Shown piece after piece: positions 9,806 through 21,838 of a stretch of DNA of 64,000 bases. The translations under genes were made by a program, and so were the position numbers. The notes beneath the pieces are model-generated. The model was not told the origin of the DNA and did not search any database. It saw only the letters and a program-made list of their open reading frames with translations. The DNA is from Helianthus annuus (taxonomy: Eukaryota > Streptophyta > Magnoliopsida > Asterales > Asteraceae): contig NC_035448.2 in the NCBI RefSeq assembly GCF_002127325.2, positions 9,941,440 to 10,005,439 of the forward strand. The letters are read 5' to 3'. Position 1 is the stretch's first letter, and the number at the start of each line of letters is the position of its first letter.

Positions 9806-11280
9806 TGTCACGGCCCCCGACCCGGTTTGACCCGTTTCAGGAGCCGCGGGACAGGAATCCCGTGGTATTTAATTTAAGCGTCAGCGGAAGTCTTTTTAAA
9901 ACAGGATCTTTCAATAGTTTAAACTGCTCGTTTCATAACTTAGGGATAAATTCCCGAAATTTACAATAATGTGATTTCTCAGGGAAATCTTTATTTTCAA
10001 AACATGTTCATTTATTTATTTACATTGAGCCACTTTTCTAAGCTGAGAGTGCTCCACGGCACTTTTCTTTGCTCATACCAGATCACCGGAAACATGTTTG
10101 AAAAAGGTTTTGTCAGCGGGGAAATACTGAGTGAATCATTCATTTTGCTGAAAACGACACATTGGTTATAATTTACAGTATTAAGGGGAATTACAATGTT
10201 TCTGATATCAAACCAACTACGCACAGTATTTGTCACTCGACCATCCATTGGCTAGCCCATTTGTCCAAAGGTGTCTGTGACTGTGGTCAGATCACCCCTT
10301 GGCCACCCGTTTGTCCAAGTGTGACGGGAAATAAGTAATGTATACAAAACCCCACATACCGGCTGTAACTTGGTGATTACATAGACTTAATCACTGTAAC
10401 TATAACTTTGAAAATAACTTGGAGTTTTGTAAAACAGTTTGATAAAAAGAGAATGACTCACAAACTGTGAGAAAAGAGTTTATAAAAGAGGAATGACTCA
10501 CATTGCAGATTTACGAGCAGAGTATAAGCTTTACTGATTAGCCTTCTAACCTAATTTAAATAACAATGCACACACAAACGGGATTAGTAACTAATTCAGC
10601 AGTTACGTCAATTCACGAGATTAAACCCTCACAACTATTATCAAGTGCGATACTTAATAATCCAATGGATTCACAACGAATGACAGAGCATAGTCCGAAT
10701 TCGAACAGCACTCAAACATTCAAGTCGAAATCACATTGAATAACAAAGTACAAGCTCAATTTGAGCAGCACTCGGACAATCGTTGGATAGTTATAATCGA
10801 TCGGACGTTGAATCGTAATAGCGATTGAGTTATTACCCTGATTGCGGCAGCACCTCGTGATCGTGTGTGTTTAATTGTGATATAACAGCTATAACTCGAC
10901 GTATACAGAAACTTTTTACGTCGTTTTAACTTCTACAGGTGAGTGCCAATGTCGGCTATTTATAGTAATTTTTGGGACTCCCTTACGGACCGTATGCCTG
11001 ATCCCTTACGGTCCGTAAGCTAAGCGGTCTAATTATAGGCTGCCTAGGCTCGGGACTAGCTTGGGTGATTCAACAAATTAACCAATCAGAAGTTTGCAAC
11101 GTTTTATTTTAGATTATTATCAACTAGGGTTTGCCCCCCTTGAGTTTTAGGGGCCCTGATCCTGACTCCGATTGTTCTGAAAATTTTAGGGCTAGTGCAG
11201 AATTAATTAGGTGTCTCAATTAGGGTTTTCTGATTGACTAATTATTGTCCTAATTATTGATTTTAGTGGCAGTTGTTACA
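9806..11280 (-). repeat. Family B 3' LTR (1475 bp)
   Basis: On the plus strand it runs TGTCACGGCC to TTGTTACA; on the minus strand it begins TGTAACAA and ends GTGACA. A TATA box (minus strand TATAAATA) lies at 10957-10964, preceded on the minus strand by a 13-bp perfect inverted repeat at 10982-11019. No gene is seen in it. Confidence 0.92.
10982..11019 (-). promoter_or_regulatory. 13-bp inverted repeat next to the family B LTR TATA box
   Basis: CTTACGGACCGTA (10982-10994) and TACGGTCCGTAAG (11007-11019) are perfect inverted copies around a 12-nt spacer. They lie about 17 bp upstream of the TATA box in the minus direction. The other LTR has the same arms at 18753-18765 and 18778-18790 with one changed base. 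It could be a dimeric transcription-factor site or a hairpin; the role is inferred. Confidence 0.45.
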
Positions 11281-11293
11281 TCCTCCCCACCTT
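11281..11293 (-). other. Polypurine tract, family B
   Basis: On the minus strand AAGGTGGGGAGGA abuts the 3' LTR, the expected site of the plus-strand primer. Confidence 0.8.
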
Positions 11294-11316
11294 GAGAAAA
11301 ATCTCGTCCTCGAGAT

Positions 11317-14300
11317 TTACTGAAATAGATGAGGGTACTTTCGCTTTATTTCTGATTCCAGTTCCCAAATGTACTCTGGTCCTCTCCTGGATTCCCATTT
11401 GACTTTTACTAGCACTAGTCGTTTGTGTTTGAGAAACTTGATTTTCCGGTCTTCTATTTGTAAGGGTTTCTCTACGAATTTCAGCTTTTCATTTACCTCT
11501 ATATCTTGAAGAGGTACTACTAGGGATTCGTCTGATAAACATTTCTTGAGATTGGATACATGAAACACATCATGTACTCCAGCTAATTCTTCTGGTAGTT
11601 GTAAACGATAAGCTACTGGTCCTATTCGTTGGATCACTGGGAATGGTCCAACATATGTTGGACTCAGTTTTCCTTTCTTACCGAATCGTACTACTCCTTT
11701 CCAAGGAGATACTTTCAAAAGTACTTTGTCTCCGACTTGAAATTCTAATGGCTTACGGCGATTGTCTGCATAGCTTTTCTGGCGATCTCTAGCAGTCTTC
11801 AATCTTTCCTTGATTTGGGTTATTTTGTCTATGGTCTCTTGTACAATTTCTGGTCCTGATAATTGACTTTCTCCTATCTCTGCCCAACAAACGGGAGTTC
11901 TGCACTTGCGTCCATACAGTGCTTCGAATGGAGCAGCTTCGATGCTCGAATGATAACTATTGTTATAGGAGAATTCAATTAATGGTAAATGGCTATCCCA
12001 ATTACCACCAAAGTCAATTACACATGCTCGGAGCATGTCTTCCAGGGTTTGTATCGTCCTTTCACTTTGTCCGTCCGCTTGAGGATGATATGCAGTACTC
12101 AAATTAAGTCGCGTTCCCATTGCTTCTTGGAAACTTGTCCAGAAACGGGAAGTAAAACGACTATCTCTATCCGATACAATGGAGAGTGGGACTCCATGTA
12201 AGGATACTACTTCATCTACATACAACTTGGCTAACCTTTCCATGCTAAAGGTTTCCTTCATTGGTAGAAAATGAGCTGATTTGGTTAATCGATCCACAAT
12301 TACCCAAATAGCATCATTGCCTTTTCTGGTTTTGGGTAACTTAGTAACAAAATCCATTGTTATGAGTTCCCATTTCCATACAGGCATTTCTAACTGTTGT
12401 AGTAGTCCTGAAGGTTTCTGATGTTCGGCTTTAACTTGTGAACAGGTTAGACACTTAGATACGTATTCGGCTATATCCTTTTTCATTCCTATCCACCAAA
12501 AATTATCTCTTAAATCTTGGTACATCTTATTATTCCCCGGATGTACAGTATACCTTGATTTATGAGATTCTTCTAAAATCTTATTTCTTAATTCTCCTTG
12601 CTTAGGTACCCAAATTCGTTTCTTGTGGAATCTCCAAATTCCATCTTTTCCTTGTTCTAATTCCTTTAGGTAACCTTTCATTCCTTCGGCATCGTCCTTG
12701 ATTGCCGTTCCCTGAATTTTCTTCAATTGTTCCATTAAATCTAATTGTAGATTTAACCTAAGAGCATGGACTCGCTTTAGCTTTTCATGATACTTACGAC
12801 TCAAGGCGTCTGCGACTACGTTTGCCTTTCCTTCGTGATATTGAATATCACAGTCGTAATCACTTAGGATTTCCATCCACCTTCTTTGCCTCATATTTAA
12901 CTCTTTTTGCCCAAATATATACCTTAAACTTTTATGGTCCGTATAGATAGTAAACTTACTTCCATACAGATAATGTCTCCAAATCTTAAGGGCGAAAATT
13001 ATGGCTCCTAACTCTAGATCATGAGTTGTATAATTTTCTTCGTGCTTTTTCAATTGCCTAGAGGCATACGCAATTACCTTTTTGCGTTGCATCAACATAC
13101 ATCCATATCCAAATTTTGAAGCATCACAGTATACTTCAAAATCCTCGGTTCCTTCGGGTAAAGCTAAAATTGGAGCATTTGTCAATTTGTGCTTTAGAAT
13201 CCTAAAAGCTTCCTTTTGTCTAGATCCCCATTCAAACTTAACGGCTTTACAGGTTAGCTTAGTTAAAGGTACAGCTATCTTAGAGAAATCTTTAATAAAT
13301 CGTCTATAATATCCAGCTAATCCTAGAAAACTTCTAACTTCCATAGCCGTTCGTAGAGCTTTCCAATTCGTGATTGCTTCTATTTTAGCAGGATCTACGT
13401 GAGTTCCTTCGTGATTCACCATATGACCTAAAAATTGCACTTCTTGTAGCCAGAATTCGCACTTCGAGATTTGGCATAAAGCTTTTCCTTTCTTAACAAA
13501 GTTAAGAGTGCATGTAAGTGCTCACAATGTTCCTCCTGACTTTTGGAATAAATGAGTATATTGTCAATGAACACGATTACAAATTTATCCAAGTATGGTT
13601 TACAGATTCTATTTATCATGTCCATAAATGCAGCTGGAGCATTTGTTAATCCAAAGGGCATGACTGTAAACTCATAATGACCATACCTAGTTCTGACAGC
13701 AGTTTTAGGTATGTCCTCCTCTTGCACTTTCAGCTAGTGATATCCAGATCTTAAGTCTATCTTAGAGAAATACCTAGCTCCTTGCAATTGATCAAAAAGA
13801 TCATCAATCCTAGGTAATGGGTATCGGTTCTTAATTGTGACTTTATTCAATTCCCTATAATCGATACACATTCTCATTGATCCATCTTTCTTTTTCACAA
13901 ACAACACTGGTGCACCCCAAGGGGATGAACTAGGTTGTATAAATCCTTTGCTTAGTAATTCATCTAACTGCTTTTTCAATTCTAGCATTTCAGTAGGTGC
14001 TACTCGATAAGGTGTCTTAGCTATTGGTGTAGTACCTGGAATTAGATGAATTCTAAACTCTACTTCCCTATCCGGTTGTAAACCAGGTAATTCTTCTGGA
14101 AAAACATCTGGGTATTCTAAAACTATAGGGATGTCCTGGAGTTCCTTACTTTTAGTGTTAATGATTACAGAAATCATATACACCATTTCTTGTTTCCTTG
14201 AATAACTAGCCAATTTCATTACTGAAATGAATTTTAGCGGCTTCCGAGGTCTATCTCCTGTAATTAGAATTACTTCTCCTGTGGGGGTACGGATTTCTAC

Positions 14301-15815
14301 GGAATTCTTATCACACAGGATTCGAGCATGGTTGGCTATTAACCAATCCATTCCTAACACTACATCGAATCCAGCTAATTTCATAGGTAATAGGTTTGCA
14401 GAAAACTTATGGCCTAATAATTCTATCTTTTCTTCTTGCAAAATCTTGTCTATGTTAACAGAATTCCCTTCTGCTGTTTCGACTGTATAAATCTGCCTAA
14501 GGGTAGTTAGAGGTAAGTTAAGAGCTTGGCATAATGCAGTATTAATGAAACTTTGGTTTGCACCAGAATCAAATAATACTTTTGCATAGACGTTATGCAC
14601 TAAGAACGTACCCGCTATCACGTCTGGAATGAGTTTGGCTTCTTGAGTGGTCAGCTGGAATGCTCGTGCATTTTTCTTAGTAGTTCCTTCGGTTGTTTTA
14701 GCTCTACTGTCTGCTGGTTTAGCTAACTTAGGACATTCAGACTGGAAATGTCCTGTTTCTCTGCAGTTATAACAGACTCTTGTTTTCCTTCTACAGTCTT
14801 CTTCATGATGTCCTTTCGCCTTGCAGAAGTTGCAAAATATATCGCACTGTCCATAGTGTTTCTTTTTGCAATTTCTGCAGAAAGGAGGTGATGAGGATTG
14901 CCCTGTTCCCCTCTTTTTGAACTTATTGTTACTATTACCCACGTGAAATCCTTGGGTAATCTTCTGAGCCAATTCCTTCTTGCGATCTTCTTCTCTGGTG
15001 CGGACTAGTTCATCGGTTAAGGTATTAGCTAATTCCACAGCATCGTCAATCGTGCGTGGTCTCGCAGCTTTAACGATGTTACGGATTTCTCCGATTAATC
15101 CCCAAATATAACGGGAAATAAGTACCGGTTCTGGCAAAGCCAGGGAAGGTACCACTCTCGCATATTCGAAGAATGTCGAAGTATATCCTCGACAGTCTAC
15201 ACCTAACATACGATGACTCTGGAACTTGTTTGCCATTTGTTCCTTCTCGTATTCGGGACAAAATTTTCTTTCTACAAGACTCTTAAATTCTTCCCAATTC
15301 ATCGCATAGGCCACCCTTCTTCCTTTTGCTTGTAGCACCGTTTTCCACCATTCTAGCGCCCCTTCTTTGAACAAGTTTGATGCATACATCACTTGATCTT
15401 CTTCAGCACATTTACTTATTGCAATTACTGCCTCGGTTTTCTCTAACCAACGCAGTGTTGCAGTTGCCCCTTCATTACCTGCAAATTCTGCGGGTTTACA
15501 GGCAAGAAATTCTTTGTAAGTGCAACCAGGCGTTGCAGCTTTCATTCTCTTAGGGAGTGGGGCCTGTTGCGGATCATGATTGTTATGATTGCCGCCTCCA
15601 TTTATGCTGTTACTGCCGTTATCTTCCGGAATACGTTTACTAGGAATTAATTGTGGTTCAGCAGGTTTCTGAACAGCAACCACAATTTCTGGAATAGCAT
15701 TGGCTATCCCTTGAGCAATAAAGTGCTCAATATCTTGTCTAGTTATATATTGATCTTCCTGATTTTGCTCAAACTGGTTTACTTCATTAACTGGTTCACT
15801 ATTAGCGTTTTCCAT
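11317..15815 (-). pseudogene. Family B gag-pol, inactivated
   Basis: The polyprotein starts at the ATG at 15815. Gag has the WW(K) core, and three zinc-knuckle-like clusters follow ([40 protein letters not shown] at roughly residues 310-370), then protease (FDSGANQSF), RT, RNase H (YCDASKFGYGCML), integrase with HHCC and D,D,E segments (ITMDFVTKLP, IVSDRDSRF, ADGQSERT) and a chromodomain-like tail ending KRKYPHLFQ. Three lesions are visible. A TAG stop at 13734-13736 follows RSGYH. One base is lost near 13470, shifting the frame after LYAK. The RT catalytic box reads FIDN where the family A copies have FIDD. It is an Ogre-free, chromovirus-like (Tekay-type) polyprotein and cannot work in cis. 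Confidence 0.9.
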
Positions 15816-15964
15816 CTGCTAATTTAGTATTAATAGAAATTATAACTAGACAAGATATTGAGCACTTTATTGCTCAAGGGATAGCCAATGCTATTCCAGA
15901 AATTGTGGTTGCTGTTCAGAAACCTGCTGAACCACAATTAATTCCTAGTAAACGTATTCCGGAA
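15624..15964. repeat. 124-bp inverted duplication of gag start in family B leader
   Basis: 15624-15747 (inside gag, near its start) and 15841-15964 are inverted copies of one another, near perfect by eye, with a 93-bp spacer. The inverted copy is flanked by a direct repeat TATTAATAGAAATTAT (15828-15843 and 15965-15980). The RNA would fold into a long hairpin just around the gag start codon. Confidence 0.85.
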
Positions 15965-16221
15965 TATTAATAGAAATTATTAGTGTCTAATTATTGATAA
16001 CAAAATCACAGATAAATACACAGATCATTATAACATGCAAGCATAGCCAAAATTGTCGATGCCTCGACTTCGGTTTTGTTTTATATATTATACCTGCTTC
16101 AATACACACTTTTTATCTTACAGTGTTTTATTGCCCATTTTACAGAATCAGTTTTACTATATTAGTTATAATACAAACAAACTTCTCCAAACCCCTCCTA
16201 TCTTTTGGTTCACTGGCAGTT

Positions 16222-16974
16222 TCAGTAACGACGCTCCCTCTCGTCGTACTTCCAAGAAATTTGCTCCCCCATTTCCCGGATCCTATTCCCGATGCCTATC
16301 AGTTCTTCACCAAACTGACGTAGTTCAGCTAAATTTTCATAGCTCATTGGCGGATTAGGGATAGGTTCTGGATCAAACTGTGAGAGAAAACTATAGGGAT
16401 TATTAACTATATTTTGGAATTGCCAGTCATTGGTCCACCATTCCTCCATTTGGCCTAATGGTCGGGTGTGAACTAGTGGGTCTGGGATAGCTGGTCCTAG
16501 GTTTATTGGGAATTGGGTTGTAGTAGGATAAGAGAAGAGATTATCGTTGATAGGCTCTAGAACATCACAATTATCCAGTAGGCGGTCTATTTCGTCCTGG
16601 AATGTGATTTCCTCAGACTGTTTAGAGCTTTCTCCGATCTCTATTCCTTTTTGCTTTAGGTCTATCCCTATTTCTGCTGGCTTGGAACTTTCTCCGGTTT
16701 CTATTTCTTTTCCCTTGCTCACACTTACAGGATTTTCTATTTTAGGGATTCTCCTAGGTTTCCTTCTGCGCACCTTTCGCCACCCTACATATCTTCTCTT
16801 CTTTTTAGGTTTTGCTTTTTCCAGCGGTGGAGCTTGGAATTCCAGAGGTTCCTCTATGTCAGCAATGTAACCAGTGAAGTTGTGGGAGACTTCAATTGGC
16901 ACAGGATAGAGGTTGAGGTTCTGAAACGCTTCCGACATCTCATTCATGCTGTACGGCATATATGCAAAATGCAC
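16222..16974 (-). CDS. Family B leader ORF, 250 aa, unknown function
   Basis: An intact ORF lies between primer site and gag, on the same strand as both. It has an N-terminal Tyr/Asn-rich part and a strongly basic patch (PKKKRRYVGWRKVRRRKPRR, about residues 55-75) that could bind nucleic acid or act as a nuclear signal. Repeated EIGESSK/IETGESSK segments follow, then an acidic part, a Pro-rich part (FDPEPIPNPPM) and a C-terminal heptad-like stretch (ENLAELRQFGEELIGIGNRI). There is no zinc knuckle and no enzyme motif. Codon-like organisation and intactness, against the lesions in pol, suggest it is or was a real protein. I do not recognise the family. Family C has a different ORF in the same place. 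Confidence 0.55.
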   Translation of the reverse strand: MHFAYMPYSMNEMSEAFQNLNLYPVPIEVSHNFTGYIADIEEPLEFQAPPLEKAKPKKKRRYVGWRKVRRRKPRRIPKIENPVSVSKGKEIETGESSKPAEIGIDLKQKGIEIGESSKQSEEITFQDEIDRLLDNCDVLEPINDNLFSYPTTTQFPINLGPAIPDPLVHTRPLGQMEEWWTNDWQFQNIVNNPYSFLSQFDPEPIPNPPMSYENLAELRQFGEELIGIGNRIREMGEQISWKYDERERRY

Positions 16975-17117
16975 AAAATGCTAAGTTAAAACTTTGGAAC
17001 AAAGCTTAACAAATAAACATTTTTATTGCACACTAATTTGTACAACATAACAGCAACAGAACACACTCAGATCTATTTATTTATTTACTGGGAAGTAAAT
17101 ATTTCTAGATTTAAAAC

Positions 17118-17441
17118 TTAAAGATTTGCATTTTCTGCTACGGTAGCGAGTAGATACAGATTTGCCCATTTTTCATCTAAGTTATTTTCCCCTGGTGGAT
17201 TACTGTTAATTTCCTGAATTTCCGGGTTAAACCTCACTCTCTTGGTTTGGGGTTTCTTTTTCTCTTGACCCTTCCTAATAATCAAATTCCTTTTCTCTGG
17301 TATAAGCGGATTTTCATAATTTGCCTTACGGACAAAGATTCCTTCTTCTAAATTGGTGGGAGATTTGGAGGAAGAGGTTCCCTGTTCTTTAGGTGTACTA
17401 TCTAATTTGCGGTAGATAGCATAAGTCTTTTGTTTACCCAT
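17118..17441 (-). CDS. Family B leader ORF, 107 aa, unknown function
   Basis: A small intact ORF lies between the primer site (17555-17568) and the 250-aa ORF, with 143 bp between the two ORFs. It is Lys/Asn-rich (MGKQKTYAIYRKLDS; RKGQEKKKPQTKRVRFNPE) with no recognised domain. The RVRFNPE segment resembles a short basic linear motif only. It could be a separate protein or an upstream exon of the next ORF. I cannot tell whether it is translated. Confidence 0.4.
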   Translation of the reverse strand: MGKQKTYAIYRKLDSTPKEQGTSSSKSPTNLEEGIFVRKANYENPLIPEKRNLIIRKGQEKKKPQTKRVRFNPEIQEINSNPPGENNLDEKWANLYLLATVAENANL

Positions 17442-17554
17442 ACTGTAATTTTAACAATTAATCAGTTAATAAGCATATATTCACAGAATGACAAAAATTT
17501 TCAATAAACTTAAATTAATTAGAACAGTGAGCTTAATCAGTAAGCTTAAAACAG

Positions 17555-17568
17555 TGGCTCTGATACCA
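17555..17568 (-). other. Primer binding site, family B
   Basis: On the minus strand TGGTATCAGAGCCA lies 8 nt after the 5' LTR end. It is initiator-Met type, and the spacer is longer than in families A and C. Confidence 0.85.
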
Positions 17569-17576
17569 CCTTTTCC

Positions 17577-19053
17577 TGTCACGGCCCCCGACCCGGTTTG
17601 ACCCGTTTCAGGAGCCGCGGGACAGGAATCCCGTGGTATTTAATTTAAGCGTCAGCGGAAGTCTTTTTAAAACAGGATCTTTCAATAGTTTAAACTGCTC
17701 GTTTCATAACTTAGGGATAAATTCCCGAAATTTACAATAATGTGATTTCTCAGGGAAATCTTTATTTTCAAAACATGTTCATTTATTTATTTACATTGAG
17801 CCACTTTTCTAAGCTGGGAGTGCTTCATGGAACTTTTCTTTGCTCATACCAGATCACCTGAAACATGTTTGAAAAAGGTTTTGTCAGCGGGGAAATACTG
17901 AGTGAATCATTCATTTTGCTGAAAACGACACATTGGTTATAATTTACAGTATTAAGGGGAATTACAATGTTTCTGATATCAAACCAACTACCCACAGTAT
18001 TTGTCACTCGACCATCCATTGGCTAGCCCATTTGTCTAATGGTGTCTGTGACTGTGGTCAGATCACCCCTTGGCCACCCGTTTGTCCAAGTGTGACGGGA
18101 AATAAGTAATGTATACAAAACCCCACATACCGGCTGTAACTTGGTGATTACATAGACTTAATCACTGTAACTATAACTTTGAAAATAACTTGGAGTTTTG
18201 TAAAACAGTTTGATAAAAAGAGAATGACTCACAAACTGTGAGAAAAGAGTTTATAAAAGAGGAATGACTCACATTGCAGATTTACGAGCAGAGTATAAGC
18301 TTTACTGATTAGCCTTCTAACCTAATTTAAATAACAATGCACACACAAACGGGATTAGTAACTAATTCAGTAGTTACGTCAATTCACGAGATTAAACCCT
18401 CACAACTATTATCAAGTGCGATACTTAATAATCCAATGGATTCACAACGAATGACAGAGCATAGTCCGAATTCGAACAGCACTCAAACATTCAAGTCGAA
18501 ATCACAATGAATAACAAAGTACAAGCTCAATTTGAGCAGCACTCGGACAATCGTTGGATAGTTATAATCGACCGGACGTTGAATCGTAATAGCGATTGAG
18601 TTATTACCCTGATTACGGCAGCACCTCGTGATCGTGTGTGTTTAATTGTGATATAACAGCTATAACTCGACGTATACAGAAACTTTTTACGTCGTTTTAA
18701 CTTCTACAGGTGAGTGCCAATGTCGGCTATTTATAGTAATTTTTGGGACTCCCTTACGGACTGTATGCCTGATCCCTTACGGTCCGTAAGCTAAGCAGTC
18801 TAATTACAGGCTGCCTAGGCTCGGGACTAGCTTGGGTGATTCAACAAATTAACCAATCAGAAGTTTGCAACGTTTTATTTTAGATTATTATCAACTAGGG
18901 TTTGCCCCCCCCTTGAGTTTTAGGGGCCCTGATCCTGATTCCGATTGTTCTGAAAATTTTAGGGCTAGTGCAGAATTAATTGGGTGTCTCAATTAGGGTT
19001 TTCTTATTGACTAATTATTGTCCTAATTATTGATTTTAGTGGCAGTTGTTACA
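17577..19053 (-). repeat. Family B 5' LTR (1477 bp)
   Basis: It is nearly identical to the LTR at 9806-11280, with scattered substitutions and small indels such as a longer C-run at about 18906. The plus-strand right end TTGTTACA is followed by the target duplication GACGC. Confidence 0.92.
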
Positions 19054-19468
19054 GACGCATCTCGCGCCAGAGGCTGTACCTACAAGTACTTTGTATCATG
19101 CAAACCCCGGGACTTCACTAGGGAAAAAGGAGCGGTCGATTGTATGACGTGGCTTGACGAGATGGACACCGTGGTGGACATCAGCGGCTGTGCAGAAAGA
19201 GACGTGGTAAAGTTTGTGTCTTAATCATTCAAGGGCGAGGCCCTGTCTTGGTGGAGGTCGTTGGTTCAGGCCTCGGGAAAGGCTGTTCTATACAGCATGA
19301 CATGGGAGGAATTCGTTTCTCTCATCAAGGAGAATTACTGCCCTCAACATGAGGTTGAAAAGATAGAGACTGACTTCCTGTCATTGGTGATGACAAACCT
19401 TGACTGCCAAGCTTACCTAACGAGCTTCAACACGATGTCCCGGTTGGTTCCATATCTGGTAACCCCGG
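19054..19468 (+). pseudogene. Family C gag, middle part
   Basis: Gag continues after the family B insertion: GCTYKYFVSCKPRDF, then the conserved gag core (FKGEALSWWRSLVQ), then a matrix/capsid-like stretch up to SRLVPYLVTP. An in-frame TAA at 19222-19224 follows KFVS. The reading is cut by the family A solo LTR and resumes in frame at 21839. Confidence 0.85.
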
Positions 19469-21833
19469 TGTAACGCCCTGTGTTTTGTACTTTCTATTTA
19501 TAGCTTGTCTTACTCGTGTTGCTAATTTTGGAAGCTTTGTATCATTGTACTCGTTCCTTCTAGTACTCGTTGTAAACTCGAGATTTTGATCATGAATGAA
19601 AACTTGCATTTCCTTGTTACATACTATACATACACCATAATACGATTAATCATGAGATCATTTGATACTTCTTTGTGATACTTACAAACATATGTTGAAC
19701 TTGTAAATATGTGACATATACTTGTTACTTACAAACACGTTACATACTTGTACATTACACTTTTTGCCTAGTTAAATCATGTTTTATTTCATATTTCACC
19801 TTGTTACAAGTTAGGGGAAACATTGTTGCATATTATTACACAACTTAACTAATAAAATTACTCATTATAATGTTTTAAAAAAATAAAAAACTAAAGAAAC
19901 ATGGCAGCCCAAATTCAGCAAAATTCAGCCCCATATAGTTGGGTTTTGTGGGCTAGTTTCAAGGTGTAACCCCTTCTAAACACTTCCAAAGCCCAACCCA
20001 TTGAAACCCTAATCCTTCCCCTATAAATACCACTTATAACCAGCCTCCCTACCACTTTTGCAACACTAAAAACTCTCAAAACATCCTCCAAACCGTAGCT
20101 GAAAGCAAAGGTTCGAGTAGATTGACACCCCTTCACGAAAATGAGCATAACTCACTCAATTCTTATCCGATTCACTCGATTCTTTTTCCTACTTGCTTGT
20201 ATAATCATGGGGTTCGATTCCTAGACTTCTCCTTGGAGAAATCAGACCTGGAAATGCCCCGAAATAGTCCATAAACTTTCTGTTTGTTTTTATGTTCATC
20301 AAAAACTTGTTTAAATCTATGCAACTTGTGTCCAACACATCTCATACCTATGTCCTAATGCTTACAACTTATCCCATGGTTGGTTAAGCTTAAAAACAAG
20401 GTTGAGACATCTAAATCAGAGGTTAAAACCTCATAAACTTTCTGTTTTTAATTAGGGTTTTACCCACAAGTAATGTTCAAGTGTGAAACTTGTTGAATGT
20501 GTGATGGTTGGATTAGCTTGGGCTATCCTTCATAAGAATCCACTCATTACTTGATGTTTTGCTATAGATTAGTTGTTGTTAATACCTTGATACTTGTATG
20601 TTCATGACCCTCCTTGTTGTTTATAACAACAAGTGTAGTGGTGAACAATAGAGGTGCCTAAATGGAAGCTTGTTCTTCCTACCTCATGTATGTATTCTAT
20701 GACACAAAGAGGTACCTAAATGGAGACATTAATCTCCTACCTCATGCTTGAATCATAAGACTTGTAAACTATATAATATCTAAGTTATTCTATATGTATA
20801 CATCTAAGTAACTAAGACTTGATGATGACTTAATAGTTATTTGTTAAGTGGACGTTACATCATCTATGACCATGCCCTTGTTACGACTCTAATGGATCTT
20901 AGAATCCATGAAATCATACCAACTCTTTTGAGTTTCAATAGTGTCAAGAACAAGAGTTATGCGTACAAGATGATTATTTTCACCTATGTTACTTTCTATA
21001 TATTAAAAACTCCGAATCTATAATCTTCCGTTATACGCCAAACTCACACACCTACGTTTCCTTGTGTAGAAGGACAAGGTGCTCCGAACTAATTCATCTA
21101 CAAACTTGCTCTCGGAATTTCAAGTCACCACTTGTAAACCGTGAGTATACTCGTATTTCCCCCTTTTTACTTTTACCACTTTTGGGGTGTAACATGTTTA
21201 CCTATTAACTTACACATGAACACTTTGTTAAACACATGAACGTTCCTATAACATGCTTGTATACGTGATGACTTGATACTTTAAACTTGGGTTATTCTTA
21301 TGTGTTGAACTTATCATTAACTTCGTACGAGCCAAACCTTGACATATGTAGCGCTATAGGATTAACGACCCGCCCGTAAACTTGAGGTTATGTCTTGAGC
21401 ATATTGCGTTTTCTTGGTTTGATATGTTAGACACATGCCATATTTAAGGTTTATCTTGAATCATATGCTTGCCATGAGGAATTGATCACACTTTTTAACT
21501 TATGCTATGTACGTACCAAACTTGTATACTCGCCTTTGCTTTTGCATTGAATTGTATTTTTAAACATGTTACAGGTTGATGATGATGAAATGAAAACGGA
21601 TAGCAAAGATGCCTAAATACTCACTTAGACGTTTAGGTTTAAAGTGTTGTATCAATTTTGTTTATGTTATGTTGAACAATGTTGTTATTTGCTTTTCTTG
21701 TAATGTTTTGACATTTATTTTGGAAATGAAATTTGGATTATTAAATTATTGTCACAAATAGCGTTATGATGTCTCGAGCAATCTTCACACTTCGTCTCAT
21801 CCCGATGTTTCCGCCATTGGTTGGGGTGTGACA
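19469..21833 (+). repeat. Family A solo LTR (2365 bp) with target duplication
   Basis: A complete LTR (TGTAACGCCC to GTGTGACA) stands alone in family C gag, flanked by CCCGG at 19464-19468 and 21834-21838. A solo LTR with an intact target duplication is what intra-element LTR recombination leaves behind. There is no polypurine tract before it and no primer site after it. Confidence 0.95.
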
Positions 21834-21838
21834 CCCGG

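Larger units (their letters stand above)
9806..19053 (-). mobile_element. Family B Ty3/gypsy element, full length, defective (9248 bp)
   Basis: This is a complete minus-strand insertion with both LTRs (17577-19053 is the 5' LTR, 9806-11280 the 3' LTR). The 5-bp target duplication GACGC lies at 9801-9805 and 19054-19058. Order on the minus strand: 5' LTR, primer site, 107-aa ORF, 250-aa ORF, inverted duplication, gag-pol, polypurine tract, 3' LTR. The LTRs differ by a modest number of substitutions and small indels, so it is older than the family A array. Gag-pol carries a stop, a frameshift and an active-site change. Confidence 0.93.

Noticed and set aside
9806..11280. Host gene reading in the family B LTR
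   Set aside because: The segment is present at both ends of the element, is non-coding, and has LTR-type borders.
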